The notes: generated by a model from the sequence alone, not told the origin. A stretch of 64,000 bases of DNA from Paracidovorax cattleyae (GCF_900104515.1 NZ_FNJL01000001.1:62001-126000); one strand, 5' to 3'. Positions 30,210 through 38,692 are shown, counted from the first letter of the stretch. Translations and numbers: made by a program.

Positions 30210-31499
30210 ATGTCGAGCAATAACGAAAACGCACCCGCTTTCGAGCCCACCCAGCCCCAGGAAGGCGCGGCGACGGACGATGGCAACCTGGCCATCATCG
30301 CCCGCCAGGCCATCGTGGACGAGCACCGCGCCGTCTTCGGCTACGAGCTCTTCGACCGCTCCACCGCCTCCGACGCGCATACGGCCGCCAGCGACGCGGC
30401 CCTGCTCTTCAATGCCCTGTCGTACGCGGGCACCGAGGCCCTGGTGGGCAAGAAGACGGTGTTCATCAACTGCACGCACGAGAGCCTCGCGGGCGGCCAT
30501 CTGGAGCTCATCCATCCCGAGAAGGTCGTGCTGGAAGTTCCCACCCTGGCGGACACGGCCAGCGTGGAGGAGATCGAGGGCCGCCTGTCCACCCTCGAAG
30601 GCCTGCGGACCCGGGGCTTCCGCCTCGCCTTCAGCCAGAACGTGCTGCGCCGCAACTACGGCAGCTGGCTGCGGATGGCCTCGTTCGTGAAGCTCGACAT
30701 GCAGGCCTTCCGGCCCGAACTGGCCGAGCCGCTCGTGAAATTCGCGCGCGCCAACAGCCAGGCCACGCTGGTCGCGGAAAAGGTGGAGACCGCCGAGCAG
30801 CACGAGCGCATGGCGGCACTGGGCGTGAAGCTGTTCCAGGGGTTCTGGTTCGCCAAGCCCGCGCTCGTGAAGGCCCAGACCATCCGGCCCTCGCAGGCCA
30901 CGATCATCCAGCTCATCAACCTGGTGCGCAAGCAGGCCAGCACCGCGGAGATCGAAGACCTGCTCAAGAAGGATCCCACGCTGTCCTTCAACCTGCTGCG
31001 CTTCATCAACTCCTCGGGCTTCGGGCTGTCCTGCGAAGTCACGTCGTTCCGCCACGCGGTGATGATCCTCGGCCTCAAGAAGCTCTTCCGCTGGGCGGCG
31101 CTGCTGATGACCACGTCGCGCGCGGGAGGCTCCCCCCCGGCGGTGGGCCAGACGGCTGTCGTGCGCGGACGCCTGATGGAACTGCTGGCGGCCGAACTGC
31201 TGCCCCCCGAGGAATGCGACAACGCCTTCGTGGTGGGCGTGTTCTCCCTGCTGGACACCATGCTCGGGGTGCCGCTGGACAAGGCCCTCGCGTCGGTGGC
31301 CCTGCCGCAGCCGGTGATCGATGCCCTGCTGCACAACACCGGCGTGTTCGCGCCGTTCCTCGAACTCACCAAGGCCTGCGAAAGCGGCGACGAAGTGGCG
31401 TTCGCCAACGCCGCCGAGGCACTGCACCTCTCGAACCGCCAGGTCAACTGGGCCCACCTGCAGGCCCTCACCTGGGCCGAAAGCCTGGGCGAAGACTGA
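30210..31499 (+). CDS. EAL-HDOD signalling protein, second paralogue
   Basis: 429 residues with the same architecture as the preceding gene: degenerate EAL domain (ARQAIVDEHRAVFGYELFDR, FINCTHESLAGGHLEL, AEKVET, LFQGFWFAKP) and HDOD domain (QASTAEIEDLLKKDP, NLLRFINSSGFG, GLKKLFRWAALLM). The DDFG acidic pair is again missing (LAFSQNVLR). Similarity runs over the whole length, so the pair arose by tandem duplication, with divergence concentrated in the N-terminal ~30 residues and C-terminal helices. A TACTCT hexamer lies 8 bases before the ATG. A long palindromic element follows the stop. Confidence 0.88.
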   Translation: MSSNNENAPAFEPTQPQEGAATDDGNLAIIARQAIVDEHRAVFGYELFDRSTASDAHTAASDAALLFNALSYAGTEALVGKKTVFINCTHESLAGGHLELIHPEKVVLEVPTLADTASVEEIEGRLSTLEGLRTRGFRLAFSQNVLRRNYGSWLRMASFVKLDMQAFRPELAEPLVKFARANSQATLVAEKVETAEQHERMAALGVKLFQGFWFAKPALVKAQTIRPSQATIIQLINLVRKQASTAEIEDLLKKDPTLSFNLLRFINSSGFGLSCEVTSFRHAVMILGLKKLFRWAALLMTTSRAGGSPPAVGQTAVVRGRLMELLAAELLPPEECDNAFVVGVFSLLDTMLGVPLDKALASVALPQPVIDALLHNTGVFAPFLELTKACESGDEVAFANAAEALHLSNRQVNWAHLQALTWAESLGED

Positions 31500-31520
31500 C
31501 CCGGCGCGGTCCTGGAACGG

Positions 31521-31620
31521 CTGACACGACCCAGCGAAGCGGTTCTGGCGAGGCGCCGCATCGCAGGCAGTACACACGGCACGACAAGATGCGGCAACGA
31601 AGCCAGAAGGGTCGTGTTGG
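31521..31620. repeat. REP-like nested palindrome
   Basis: About 100 bases that fold as one long interrupted hairpin. ACACGACCC (31524-31532) pairs with GGGTCGTGT (31609-31617), TTCTGGC (31543-31549) with GCCAGAA (31602-31608), and GCCGCATC (31555-31562) with GATGCGGC (31588-31595). All three stems are perfect. It fills the gap between two convergent genes, as expected of a dispersed intergenic palindrome or small MITE. Copy number elsewhere cannot be judged from this window. Confidence 0.6.
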
Positions 31621-31626
31621 CCGCTC

Positions 31627-32637
31627 TCAATCCAGTTGGATATGGGCCGCGCGGATGATGGCGGCATTGCCCTGGGATTCCCGGGCGATCTCGCGCGCGA
31701 AATCCGCGGACGCACCGCCCGTCGGCACATTGCCTGTCGCCAGCAGCTTGGCACGCAGTTCCGGCCATGCCAGGGCCTTGTTGATCTCGGCATTGAGCCG
31801 TTCCAGGATCCCGGCCGGGGTCTTGCCCGGCGCGAAGATGCCGAATTGCGAACTCAGGTTGGCCGCCGGCATCCCCAGCTCGGCCAGCGTGGGGGTGCCC
31901 GGCAGGCCGTCCACGCGCTGCGGCGCGCCCACGGCGAGGGCGCGCAGCCTGCCGCCCTGGATGTGCTGGGCGACCGCCGGGCCTGCATTGGTGGAGAGGA
32001 TCTCGAACTGCCCGCTCAGCGCATCGTTGAGCTGCTGGCCGCCGCCCTTGTAGGGCACGTGCGTGATCTTCGCGCCCGACGCCTGCATGATCTGTTCGAG
32101 CATGATGTGCCCGAGGGAAGCCAGCCCCGAGGTCGCCCAGCGCACCTCCCCGGGCCGGGCCTTGGCCTGCGCCACCAGGGCGGGGAAATCCCGGGCCGTG
32201 CAGGCGGGCGTCGCCAGCAGCAGCACCGGGGACACCATGACGCTGGCCACGGGGGCGATGTCGCGCACGGGGTCGAACGGCAGCCGGCCCAGGTGCGGAC
32301 TCAGCACCAGCGGACTGATCGACGAAAAGCCCAGCGTATAGCCGTCCGCGGGCGCCTTGGCCACCGCATCCATGGCGATGGCACCGCCCGCACCCGCCTT
32401 GTTTTCCACGATGACGGGCGTACCCAGCTGCACCGAGAGCCGGTCTCCGAGCGCCCGCGCCATGACGTCGCTCACGCCGCCGGCCGGATAGGCCACGACG
32501 ATGCGGAGGGGGCGGGAGCCCGGCCAGTGGGCCGCGGCGCCCTGCGCCACCACATGGGCCGGGGCGATGGCAGCCGCGGCCAGCGAGGCCGAGGCAGAGA
32601 GAAGGAGCGCGCGCCTGCGCGACAACGAATCGATCAT
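31627..32637 (-). CDS. Bug-family (TctC) periplasmic substrate-binding protein
   Basis: 336 residues from the ATG at 32637. The N-terminal signal has a twin-arginine-like start (SRRRALLLSASASLA) and cleavage after AHVVAQG. The mature protein shows the Bug hallmarks: RPLRIVVAYPAGGVSDVMAR, VENKAGAGGAIAMDAVAKAPADGYTL-type loop, THVPYKGGGQQLNDALSGQ and LPGTPTLAELG. Bug proteins bind carboxylates or amino acids for tripartite tricarboxylate transporters or sensing. No TctA/TctB gene is nearby, the usual orphan situation in Burkholderiales. Ligand unknown. Confidence 0.9.
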   Translation of the reverse strand: MIDSLSRRRALLLSASASLAAAAIAPAHVVAQGAAAHWPGSRPLRIVVAYPAGGVSDVMARALGDRLSVQLGTPVIVENKAGAGGAIAMDAVAKAPADGYTLGFSSISPLVLSPHLGRLPFDPVRDIAPVASVMVSPVLLLATPACTARDFPALVAQAKARPGEVRWATSGLASLGHIMLEQIMQASGAKITHVPYKGGGQQLNDALSGQFEILSTNAGPAVAQHIQGGRLRALAVGAPQRVDGLPGTPTLAELGMPAANLSSQFGIFAPGKTPAGILERLNAEINKALAWPELRAKLLATGNVPTGGASADFAREIARESQGNAAIIRAAHIQLD

Positions 32638-32725
32638 CGGGACCACCGTTTCAGGAAACACGGAAAAAACAAACCAGCGAAAGGGGATAAAGCGGCGATT
32701 GTGCCCGCCGGGGCAGCCCCGCGCT

Positions 32726-33637
32726 TCAGCCCCTGGGATGGTGCTCGGCATGCAGCGCCTTGAGCCGCTCCCGTGCCACGTGGGTGTAGATGGTGGTGGT
32801 CGAGATGTCCGCATGCCCCAGCAGCAGCTGGACCACCCGCAGGTCCGCGCCGTGGTTGAGCAGGTGCGTTGCGAAGGCATGGCGCAGCGTGTGCGGCGAC
32901 AGCGGCACGGTGATCCCGGCCGCCTGGGCATGCTTTTTCACGACCACCCAGAACATGGCGCGCGTCATGCCGGCGCCGCGCCGGGTCACGAACAGGTCAT
33001 CGGTCTGCTGCCCTGCCAGGATGTCCCGGCGGGCCTGGTCCAGGTACTGCTGCATCCATTGCGCCGCGACTTCCCCGAAGGGCACGAGGCGCTCCTTGCT
33101 GCCCTTGCCCATCACCCGCAGCACCCCCTCGGCCAGGCCGGCGTGGTAGGTCTTCAAGGTGACGAGTTCGGTCACGCGCAGGCCGCTGGCATACATGAGC
33201 TCCAGCATCGCGCGATCGCGCAGCCCCAGGGAGGTGGACGTATCGGGCGCCTGCAGGAGAGCCTCCACCTGCGCGGCCGACAGGGTCTTGGGCACCCGCA
33301 GCGGCTGGCGCGCCGCCTGCAGGCGCACGGTGGGGTCGGTGGCGATGCGGCGCTCGCGCAGCGCCCACTGGAAATACCGCCGCAGCACGGTCAGCCGGCG
33401 GTTGGCGGAAGTGGCGCGCGTCTGGGCGTGGCGCGCCGCGAAATAAGCCTTCAGATGGTGCTCGGCCGTGGCATCCAGCACGCCCGCGGTATCGGGCATG
33501 TGCTGCCCGAGCCACTGCGCATACAGGGCGAGGTCGCGGCGGTAGGCCGCCAGCGTGTTGCGCGAGAGGCCGTCCTCGAGCCAGAGGGCGTCGATGAACG
33601 CGTCGATGGCAGCCTGGCTGCCGGGCGAAAGGGTCAT
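32726..33637 (-). CDS. xerD: site-specific tyrosine recombinase XerD
   Basis: 303 residues from the ATG at 33637. The N-terminal SAM-like core-binding domain runs to about residue 110, then the catalytic domain with Arg154 (ASGLRVTELV), Lys178, His249/Arg252 (HTLRHAFATHLL), His275 (LLGHADISTT) and the nucleophile Tyr284 (IYTHV). XerD with XerC resolves chromosome dimers at dif. The compact length and HADISTTTIYTH signature fit XerD rather than a phage integrase, and no att site or phage gene is near. A TAACTT hexamer sits 8 bases before the start. Confidence 0.92.
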   Translation of the reverse strand: MTLSPGSQAAIDAFIDALWLEDGLSRNTLAAYRRDLALYAQWLGQHMPDTAGVLDATAEHHLKAYFAARHAQTRATSANRRLTVLRRYFQWALRERRIATDPTVRLQAARQPLRVPKTLSAAQVEALLQAPDTSTSLGLRDRAMLELMYASGLRVTELVTLKTYHAGLAEGVLRVMGKGSKERLVPFGEVAAQWMQQYLDQARRDILAGQQTDDLFVTRRGAGMTRAMFWVVVKKHAQAAGITVPLSPHTLRHAFATHLLNHGADLRVVQLLLGHADISTTTIYTHVARERLKALHAEHHPRG

Positions 33638-33701
33638 GGGGCGCGAAGTTAACACGCGCCCCGGGCCCCGATGCCGCCCGGCCGGGCGGACGGCCCGCAG
33701 G

Positions 33702-34664
33702 TCACTCGAGCGAGAGCTTCTGCTTCTGCACCACCGTCTTGTACACCTCGAACTCGGCCTTGATCTGCTCGGCGAACTGCTCGGGCGTGTTGCCGACGAT
33801 CAGCGAACCGGTGTCCTCGATGCGCTTGCGCACGGCCGGATCTTCCAGCGCCTTGCGCACGCCCGCGTTGACCTTGTCCACCACATCCCGCGGCAGTCCC
33901 TTCGGGCCGAGGATGCCGTAGTACGCCATGCGGTTCACCGGCTCCAGGCCGATCTCCTTGAAGGTCGGGACATTCGGCAGCGCGGCGACGCGCTGCGGCG
34001 CGGCCACGACGATGGGCACCAGGCGGTTCTCCTTGATGAAGGGCAGCGTGGACGGCAGGTTGTCGAAGATGATGGGCACTTGGCCGGCCACGGTATCGTT
34101 CAGCGCCGGTCCGGCGCCGCGGTAGGGAATGTGCGTGACGAAGATCTGCGTCAGGCTCTTGTAGAGCTCCATCTGCAGATGGCCGATGCCGCCGGTGCCG
34201 GAGGAGGAGTACGAGTACCTGCCCGGCACCTTCTTGACCTCCGCGACGAAGCCCTGGTAGTCCTTGGCGGGGAAGTTGGGGTTCACCGCGATGATGTTGG
34301 GCGTGGCGGCGATGTTGATGATCGGCGTGAAATCCGTCAGCGGGTTGTACGGCGTGCGCGGATTGATCGCGGGGTTGGCGGCTGTCGTGGACACGGTGGC
34401 GATGCCCAGCGCATAGCCGTCCGGCACCGCCTTGGCCGTGTCGGACGCGCCGACGATGCCGCCACCGCCAGCCTTGTTTTCCACCACCACCGGCTGGCCC
34501 AGCGCACGCGACAACGGATCCGCTATCACGCGCGCGATGATGTCGGTGGTGCCTCCGGGCGCGAAAGGCACGACCAGGCGGATGGGCTTGGAAGGATAGG
34601 CCTGGGCCCAGGCACCGCCCGCGACAGCAAGAAGGACGAATCCGAACCAGTTTCGACGATGCAT
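33702..34664 (-). CDS. Bug-family (TctC) periplasmic substrate-binding protein
   Basis: 320 residues from the ATG at 34664 (GGGA site upstream). A short signal peptide ([18 protein letters not shown]) precedes the conserved [16 protein letters not shown] start and [24 protein letters not shown] and [11 protein letters not shown] blocks. It is only moderately similar to the other Bug protein in this window. It lies downstream of the TauE/SafE and carbamoyltransferase genes on the same strand with a 186-base gap containing an 8-bp perfect inverted repeat, so it may be separately regulated. Ligand unknown, and no TctAB partner is seen. Confidence 0.9.
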   Translation of the reverse strand: MHRRNWFGFVLLAVAGGAWAQAYPSKPIRLVVPFAPGGTTDIIARVIADPLSRALGQPVVVENKAGGGGIVGASDTAKAVPDGYALGIATVSTTAANPAINPRTPYNPLTDFTPIINIAATPNIIAVNPNFPAKDYQGFVAEVKKVPGRYSYSSSGTGGIGHLQMELYKSLTQIFVTHIPYRGAGPALNDTVAGQVPIIFDNLPSTLPFIKENRLVPIVVAAPQRVAALPNVPTFKEIGLEPVNRMAYYGILGPKGLPRDVVDKVNAGVRKALEDPAVRKRIEDTGSLIVGNTPEQFAEQIKAEFEVYKTVVQKQKLSLE

Positions 34665-34748
34665 GGCAATCCCTTTTGTAACTGCATGAAAACGATGTAC
34701 AGCCCCGCATGGGGAAGGCATGAGCATCGTTGCACGCAGCATCACCCC

Positions 34749-34770
34749 TGGTGAGGAATTACCCTCACCA
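34749..34770. promoter_or_regulatory. inverted repeat upstream of the Bug gene
   Basis: TGGTGAGG (34749-34756), AATTAC, CCTCACCA (34763-34770): perfect 8-bp arms, 85 bases upstream of the Bug ATG. There is no T-tract, so an operator is more likely than a terminator. Confidence 0.4.
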
Positions 34771-34850
34771 TCGTGATCTTTGCCGCATCGGTGGTGGATG
34801 GCGCGCTCCCCCGAGAAGCGGAACGCGACAGTCTCGGGCGTTGCCCGGTT

Positions 34851-35615
34851 TCAGGCAGGAACCATGGCGTCCCAGAGAAGTTTGGAGCCCAGCAGCATGG
34901 AGAAGACGAGGAACATCGCCTTCATGCGGTGCGGCGACAGGGTCTTGGCGGTCCAGGCGCCCATCATTCCGCCCACGGCACATCCCAGCAGCAGCGGAAT
35001 GCCCAGCTGGAAGTCGATCACACCCTTGCTGGCGAAGGTGCTCACCGAGGCCCCCACGACCAGCAGGTTGATGCGTGTCATGACCGAGGCGCTCTGCACG
35101 AAGCTGAGCCCGAAGAAATGCATGAGCGCGAAGATGAGGAAGGTACCGAAGCCCGCGCCGAAGAACCCGGAATACACGCACAGCGCGAACACCGTAGCCA
35201 CGCCCCCGGCCGACATGCGCCCCCCCCCTGCCCCCGGTGCGACGCCTTTGGCCGAGAGGTCGGTGCGGTAGGTGATCCACAGCACGCACGCCATGAGCAC
35301 GACGACGAGGATCTTGAGCAGGCGCTCGTCCATTCCGGTGGCCAGCAGGGAGCCCGCCACGGAGCCCGCCACGCACAGCGGCCAGAGCAGCCAGGGCACG
35401 GCCACCTCGGAGCGCTGGTCCTGGCGGTGCACCAGCGCTCCCGTGGCGAAGGAGCCGATCAGCGCGAACTTGACGGTGGCGATGGCGGTGGCGGCCGGAT
35501 GCCCGAGCAGCAGCAGCAGCGGCACGCCGAGCGTGACGCCCCCGCCCACCGTGACGGCGACGATGCCCACGATGCCTCCCACGCCCGCGAGGGCGGCGCT
35601 CCAGAGCATCACCAT
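34851..35615 (-). CDS. TauE/SafE-family permease
   Basis: 254 residues with about eight hydrophobic helices, including the duplicated family motifs GIVGIVAVTVGGGVTLGVPLLL and SGFFGAGFGTFLIFALMHF. The TauE/SafE family exports sulfite, sulfoacetate or other small anions, or takes up organic acids. The start overlaps the stop of the carbamoyltransferase gene upstream (ATG at 35615 or 35609 against TGA at 35611-35609), so the two are translationally coupled and likely act together on one compound. The substrate is not predictable from sequence. Confidence 0.87.
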   Translation of the reverse strand: MVMLWSAALAGVGGIVGIVAVTVGGGVTLGVPLLLLLGHPAATAIATVKFALIGSFATGALVHRQDQRSEVAVPWLLWPLCVAGSVAGSLLATGMDERLLKILVVVLMACVLWITYRTDLSAKGVAPGAGGGRMSAGGVATVFALCVYSGFFGAGFGTFLIFALMHFFGLSFVQSASVMTRINLLVVGASVSTFASKGVIDFQLGIPLLLGCAVGGMMGAWTAKTLSPHRMKAMFLVFSMLLGSKLLWDAMVPA

Positions 35616-36676
35616 GCGACGGACCGGTTGGGGGAAGACGGGGGAGCGATGTCCAGGTGCAGCCGGTCGCCCATCAGGGCGGCCGTCGTCAGGCGGAACC
35701 GGCCCAGGTAGCGCTGGAGCACTGCCATGCGCACGGCCACGCCATTGGCCGCCTGCCGGAAATAGTGGTTGAAGGGCGTGTCGTCCACGTCCTCCGGAAG
35801 CTCCGCGCCGCGGGGCAGGCAGTGCATCACCACCATGCCGCCCCGCAGGCCCTGCAACAGCCGGCGGTCGACGCGGCAGCGCTCCAGTTGCACGCCATGG
35901 GAGGCCGCGTCGCGGTACTGCTCGCGCTGCACGCGCACGACATAGACCACGTCCACCTGGCCCAGCAGGTCGGCAGCGCAGGCGTGCTCCTGGACGCCCG
36001 CGCCGGCGACCTGCGCCAGCGGCACGTGCTGCGCCTGCACCGCGTCGGCGTCGCCCACCGCATCCACCACATGCACCCGCACGTCGCGGAAGGCGCGCAG
36101 TCCGGCCAGCAGCGACTTGGCCGCCCGGGAATACCGCAGCCCTCCGCAGATGCCCACGCGCAGGCCATCCAGGGTGCCGAAGTGCTTGCGCAGGGTGAAG
36201 AGATCGATCAGGGTCTGTGTCGGATGGCGGTGCAGGCCTTCACCTGCGTTCACCACGGGCACGTCGAGCTCCTGCGCCATGCGCTCCACCATGCCGTCCT
36301 GCGCATGCCGTGCCACGACCAGGTCTGCGTAGTAGCCCGCCATGCGCAGGGTGTCGGACGCGCTCTCCCCCAGGCCCATGCGGGTGTTCTGCATGTCGCC
36401 CATGCTCAGCACCTTAGCGCCCAGCCGGTGCGCGGCCGCCTCGAAGCTCAGGCGGGTGCGGGTGCTGGGCTCGAAGAACGCGGTGCAGACCAGCGAGCCC
36501 GCGAGGCTGTATGCGAACTCGCCCGGATGGCGGCGGATGTCCTCCGTCACGTCCAGCAGGTTCTCGATGTCGCCGCGCGACCAGTCGTCGATCGATACGA
36601 GGTTCTGGCGCGCGGCCCTGGGGCCAGGGGTACGTGGATGCCCATCGGCGGGCAGAGGACGGGGGCACTGCGACAC
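35609..36676 (-). CDS. aspartate/ornithine carbamoyltransferase-like protein, atypical
   Basis: About 355 residues from a GTG at 36676; the start is uncertain (a TTG three codons earlier, or an ATG at 36772, are in frame). The carbamoyl-phosphate site is intact: FFEPSTRTRLSFE and EGLHRHPTQTLIDLF. The C-terminal domain mixes signatures: HCLPRGAELPEDV carries the HCLP of ornithine enzymes, while QAANGVAVRMAVL is the aspartate-type ending. That combination suggests a transcarbamoylase with a different acceptor. It overlaps a TauE/SafE permease gene and is divergent from a LysR regulator, so this is a specialised pathway rather than the pyrimidine or arginine route. Confidence 0.75.
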   Translation of the reverse strand: MSQCPRPLPADGHPRTPGPRAARQNLVSIDDWSRGDIENLLDVTEDIRRHPGEFAYSLAGSLVCTAFFEPSTRTRLSFEAAAHRLGAKVLSMGDMQNTRMGLGESASDTLRMAGYYADLVVARHAQDGMVERMAQELDVPVVNAGEGLHRHPTQTLIDLFTLRKHFGTLDGLRVGICGGLRYSRAAKSLLAGLRAFRDVRVHVVDAVGDADAVQAQHVPLAQVAGAGVQEHACAADLLGQVDVVYVVRVQREQYRDAASHGVQLERCRVDRRLLQGLRGGMVVMHCLPRGAELPEDVDDTPFNHYFRQAANGVAVRMAVLQRYLGRFRLTTAALMGDRLHLDIAPPSSPNRSVAW

Positions 36677-36739
36677 TGGAAACAATCTTGTTGTGCGGAT
36701 GAGCTGACTTTCTGCTTCAATCTTCTTTCCGGGGCTTCC

Positions 36740-36763
36740 ATAAGAGAAGTTTTTCTTTCTTAT
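36740..36763. promoter_or_regulatory. candidate LysR-type operator
   Basis: ATAAGA (36740-36745), 12 bases, TCTTAT (36758-36763), inside an AT-rich island between the carbamoyltransferase gene and the divergent lysR gene. Dyad and spacing fit a T-N11/12-A-type site. Confidence 0.45.
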
Positions 36764-36782
36764 ACGAAACATAAAAATCATT

Positions 36783-37694
36783 TTGGAAACAACCATCGAT
36801 CTAGAGCAGCTCCGCACCTTCGCCCTGGTGCTCGAGCTGGGGAGTTTTTCTGCGGCGGCGGAACGCCTGGGTCTCACCCAGCCCGCCGTCAGTGTCCAGG
36901 TCAAGAAATTGGAGCGTGCACTGTCCGTGCGGCTGGTCGAACGCGTGGGACGGCGCGTGAGCGCCACGCCTGCCGGCAGCGATCTGCTCGCCCAGGTCCC
37001 GCACGTCGCGACCGCGGTGGCCAACGCGGTGAGCGCGGCGACCTTCCATGCCGTCGGGGTGTCAGGCACCGTGCGCCTGGGGACGGGCCTCACGCCGTGC
37101 CTCTACTTCCTGCCGGCGGTGCTGCGCGATCTGCGCAAGCGCTATCCGTCGCTGCAGATCGTCGTGAGCACCGGCAATACGGAAGATTACGTGCGCCAGG
37201 TCGAAGGCAACATCGTCGATGTCGCCCTCGTCACCCTGCCCGTCAACTCCCGCGCGATCGCCGCGACGCCGGTGCTGGAGGACGATTTCGTGGCCATCTG
37301 CCGCCGCGGCACCTGCCAGTGGCCCGATGCCGTGACCGCGGGAATGCTGAGCGAACAGCCGATGGTGAAGCTCGGCACCGGAACCACGACGCGCACGCTC
37401 GTGGACGAATGGCTGCGCCAGGGCACCGGGCCGCTGCGCCCGCCGGCGATGGAGTTCGACAGCGTCGAGGCCATCAAGGCCATGGTCGCGGCGGGCCTGG
37501 GCTGCGCCGTGCTGCCCCGCATGGCGGTGACCGGCCCGGGCCGGCACAAGGACCTGGAGATGCGCCCGCTCGAACCGAAGCTGCGGCGCACGCTCGCCTT
37601 CATCCTGCGCCAGGACAAGCCGGTGAACCGGGGCCTCAAAAAGGTGCTGGAAGCCATCGCGGACGGCGCCCGCGTGTTCAAGTCCAAGGACTGA
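36783..37694 (+). CDS. LysR-family transcriptional regulator
   Basis: 303 residues from a TTG at 36783 (METTIDLEQL); no in-frame ATG is available and no ribosome site is seen. The winged HTH (LEQLRTFALVLELGSFSAAAERLGLTQPAVSVQVKKLE, about residues 7-45) is canonical. The C-terminal effector domain shows VRLGTGLTPCLYFLPAVLRDL and a LysR-type AGLGCAVLPRMAV. It is divergent from the carbamoyltransferase-permease pair and probably controls it through the dyad between them, responding to a pathway metabolite. Confidence 0.88.
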   Translation: METTIDLEQLRTFALVLELGSFSAAAERLGLTQPAVSVQVKKLERALSVRLVERVGRRVSATPAGSDLLAQVPHVATAVANAVSAATFHAVGVSGTVRLGTGLTPCLYFLPAVLRDLRKRYPSLQIVVSTGNTEDYVRQVEGNIVDVALVTLPVNSRAIAATPVLEDDFVAICRRGTCQWPDAVTAGMLSEQPMVKLGTGTTTRTLVDEWLRQGTGPLRPPAMEFDSVEAIKAMVAAGLGCAVLPRMAVTGPGRHKDLEMRPLEPKLRRTLAFILRQDKPVNRGLKKVLEAIADGARVFKSKD

Positions 37695-37770
37695 GACGCG
37701 CCCATCCCGGGGCGGGGCACCGGCGTGCCGGCATTTCCACGCTACGGCACCCGCCGGCGCGGGCGCCGGG

Positions 37771-37776
37771 TATCCT
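37771..37776 (+). promoter_or_regulatory. -10 element of the AEC carrier gene (near-leaderless)
   Basis: TATCCT seven bases before the GTG at 37784, with no ribosome site. Confidence 0.3.
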
Positions 37777-37783
37777 GCGGGCG

Positions 37784-38692
37784 GTGAATTATGCGCAGCT
37801 CCTCTTTCCGGATTTCTCCCTCATCCTCTTCGGATACCTGATCTGCCGCCATACGGCGCTCAACCGGTCTGTCTGGCAGCCCGTCGAAAGCCTGGTGTAT
37901 TACCTGCTCTTTCCGGTGCTGCTTTTCCAGTCGATCGTGCGGACCCCGATCCACGTGGGCGAGACCTCGGGCCTGATCGGCGCGGGCGTGCTCACGGGAC
38001 TCTGCGGCATCGGCCTGGCCTACGCGCTGCCGAACATTCCGGGGCTGTCGGGCCGCATCGATGCACGCGACCATGCCGCCAGCGCGCAGGTGGCGTTCCG
38101 TTTCAATTCGTTCATCGGGCTGGCGCTGGCCGAGCGGCTGGCGGGCGCGCAGGGCCTGCAGCTCATCTCGGTGCTCATCGGGGTCTGCGTGCCGATCTTC
38201 AATGTGGCGGCCGTGTGGCCCATGGCGCGCGCAGGCAGCCAGGGCTTCCTGAAGGAACTGGTGCGCAACCCGCTGATCCTGGCGACGGCTTCCGGTCTGG
38301 CCGCGAACCTGCTGGGCCTGCGCATTCCCGGATGGATGGAGCCCTCCGTGAACCGTGTCGGCGCCGCGTCGATCGCGCTGGGGCTGATGTCGGCGGGCGC
38401 GGGCATGCAGCTCGGGCTCCTGACGCGCAGCAAGCTGCTGTCGGCCTCGGTGCTCGCCATACGGCACCTCGTGCAGCCGGTGGCCGCCTGCCTGCTGGCG
38501 CGCTGGTTCCGGCTCGACGCCGTGCAGACCACGGTGCTGATGGCCTTCTCGGCGCTGCCCACCGCGTCCACCTGCTACGTGCTGGCCGCACGCATGGGCT
38601 ACAACGGGCCCTATGTGGCGGGCCTGGTGACGCTGTCCACCGTGCTGGGCGTGCTCAGCCTGCCGCTGGCGCTGGGCTGGCTCGCGCCCTGA
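37784..38692 (+). CDS. AEC-family (auxin efflux carrier-like) transporter
   Basis: 302 residues from a GTG at 37784. Ten hydrophobic helices are visible in two five-helix repeats, the AEC/BART fold. Recognisable spots are FGYLICRHTALN, LLFPVLLFQSIVRTP, QVAFRFNSFIGLALAE and the C-terminal FSALPTASTCYVLAARMG crossover motif. Bacterial AEC proteins transport malonate, malate and similar dicarboxylates; the auxin name does not imply auxin. It converges with queG, and the two stop codons lie in a shared palindrome. Confidence 0.87.
   Translation: MNYAQLLFPDFSLILFGYLICRHTALNRSVWQPVESLVYYLLFPVLLFQSIVRTPIHVGETSGLIGAGVLTGLCGIGLAYALPNIPGLSGRIDARDHAASAQVAFRFNSFIGLALAERLAGAQGLQLISVLIGVCVPIFNVAAVWPMARAGSQGFLKELVRNPLILATASGLAANLLGLRIPGWMEPSVNRVGAASIALGLMSAGAGMQLGLLTRSKLLSASVLAIRHLVQPVAACLLARWFRLDAVQTTVLMAFSALPTASTCYVLAARMGYNGPYVAGLVTLSTVLGVLSLPLALGWLAP

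Noticed and set aside
32726-33637. The tyrosine recombinase as a phage or island integrase
   Set aside because: Length and motifs fit XerD, and there are no att repeats, tRNA gene or phage genes around it.
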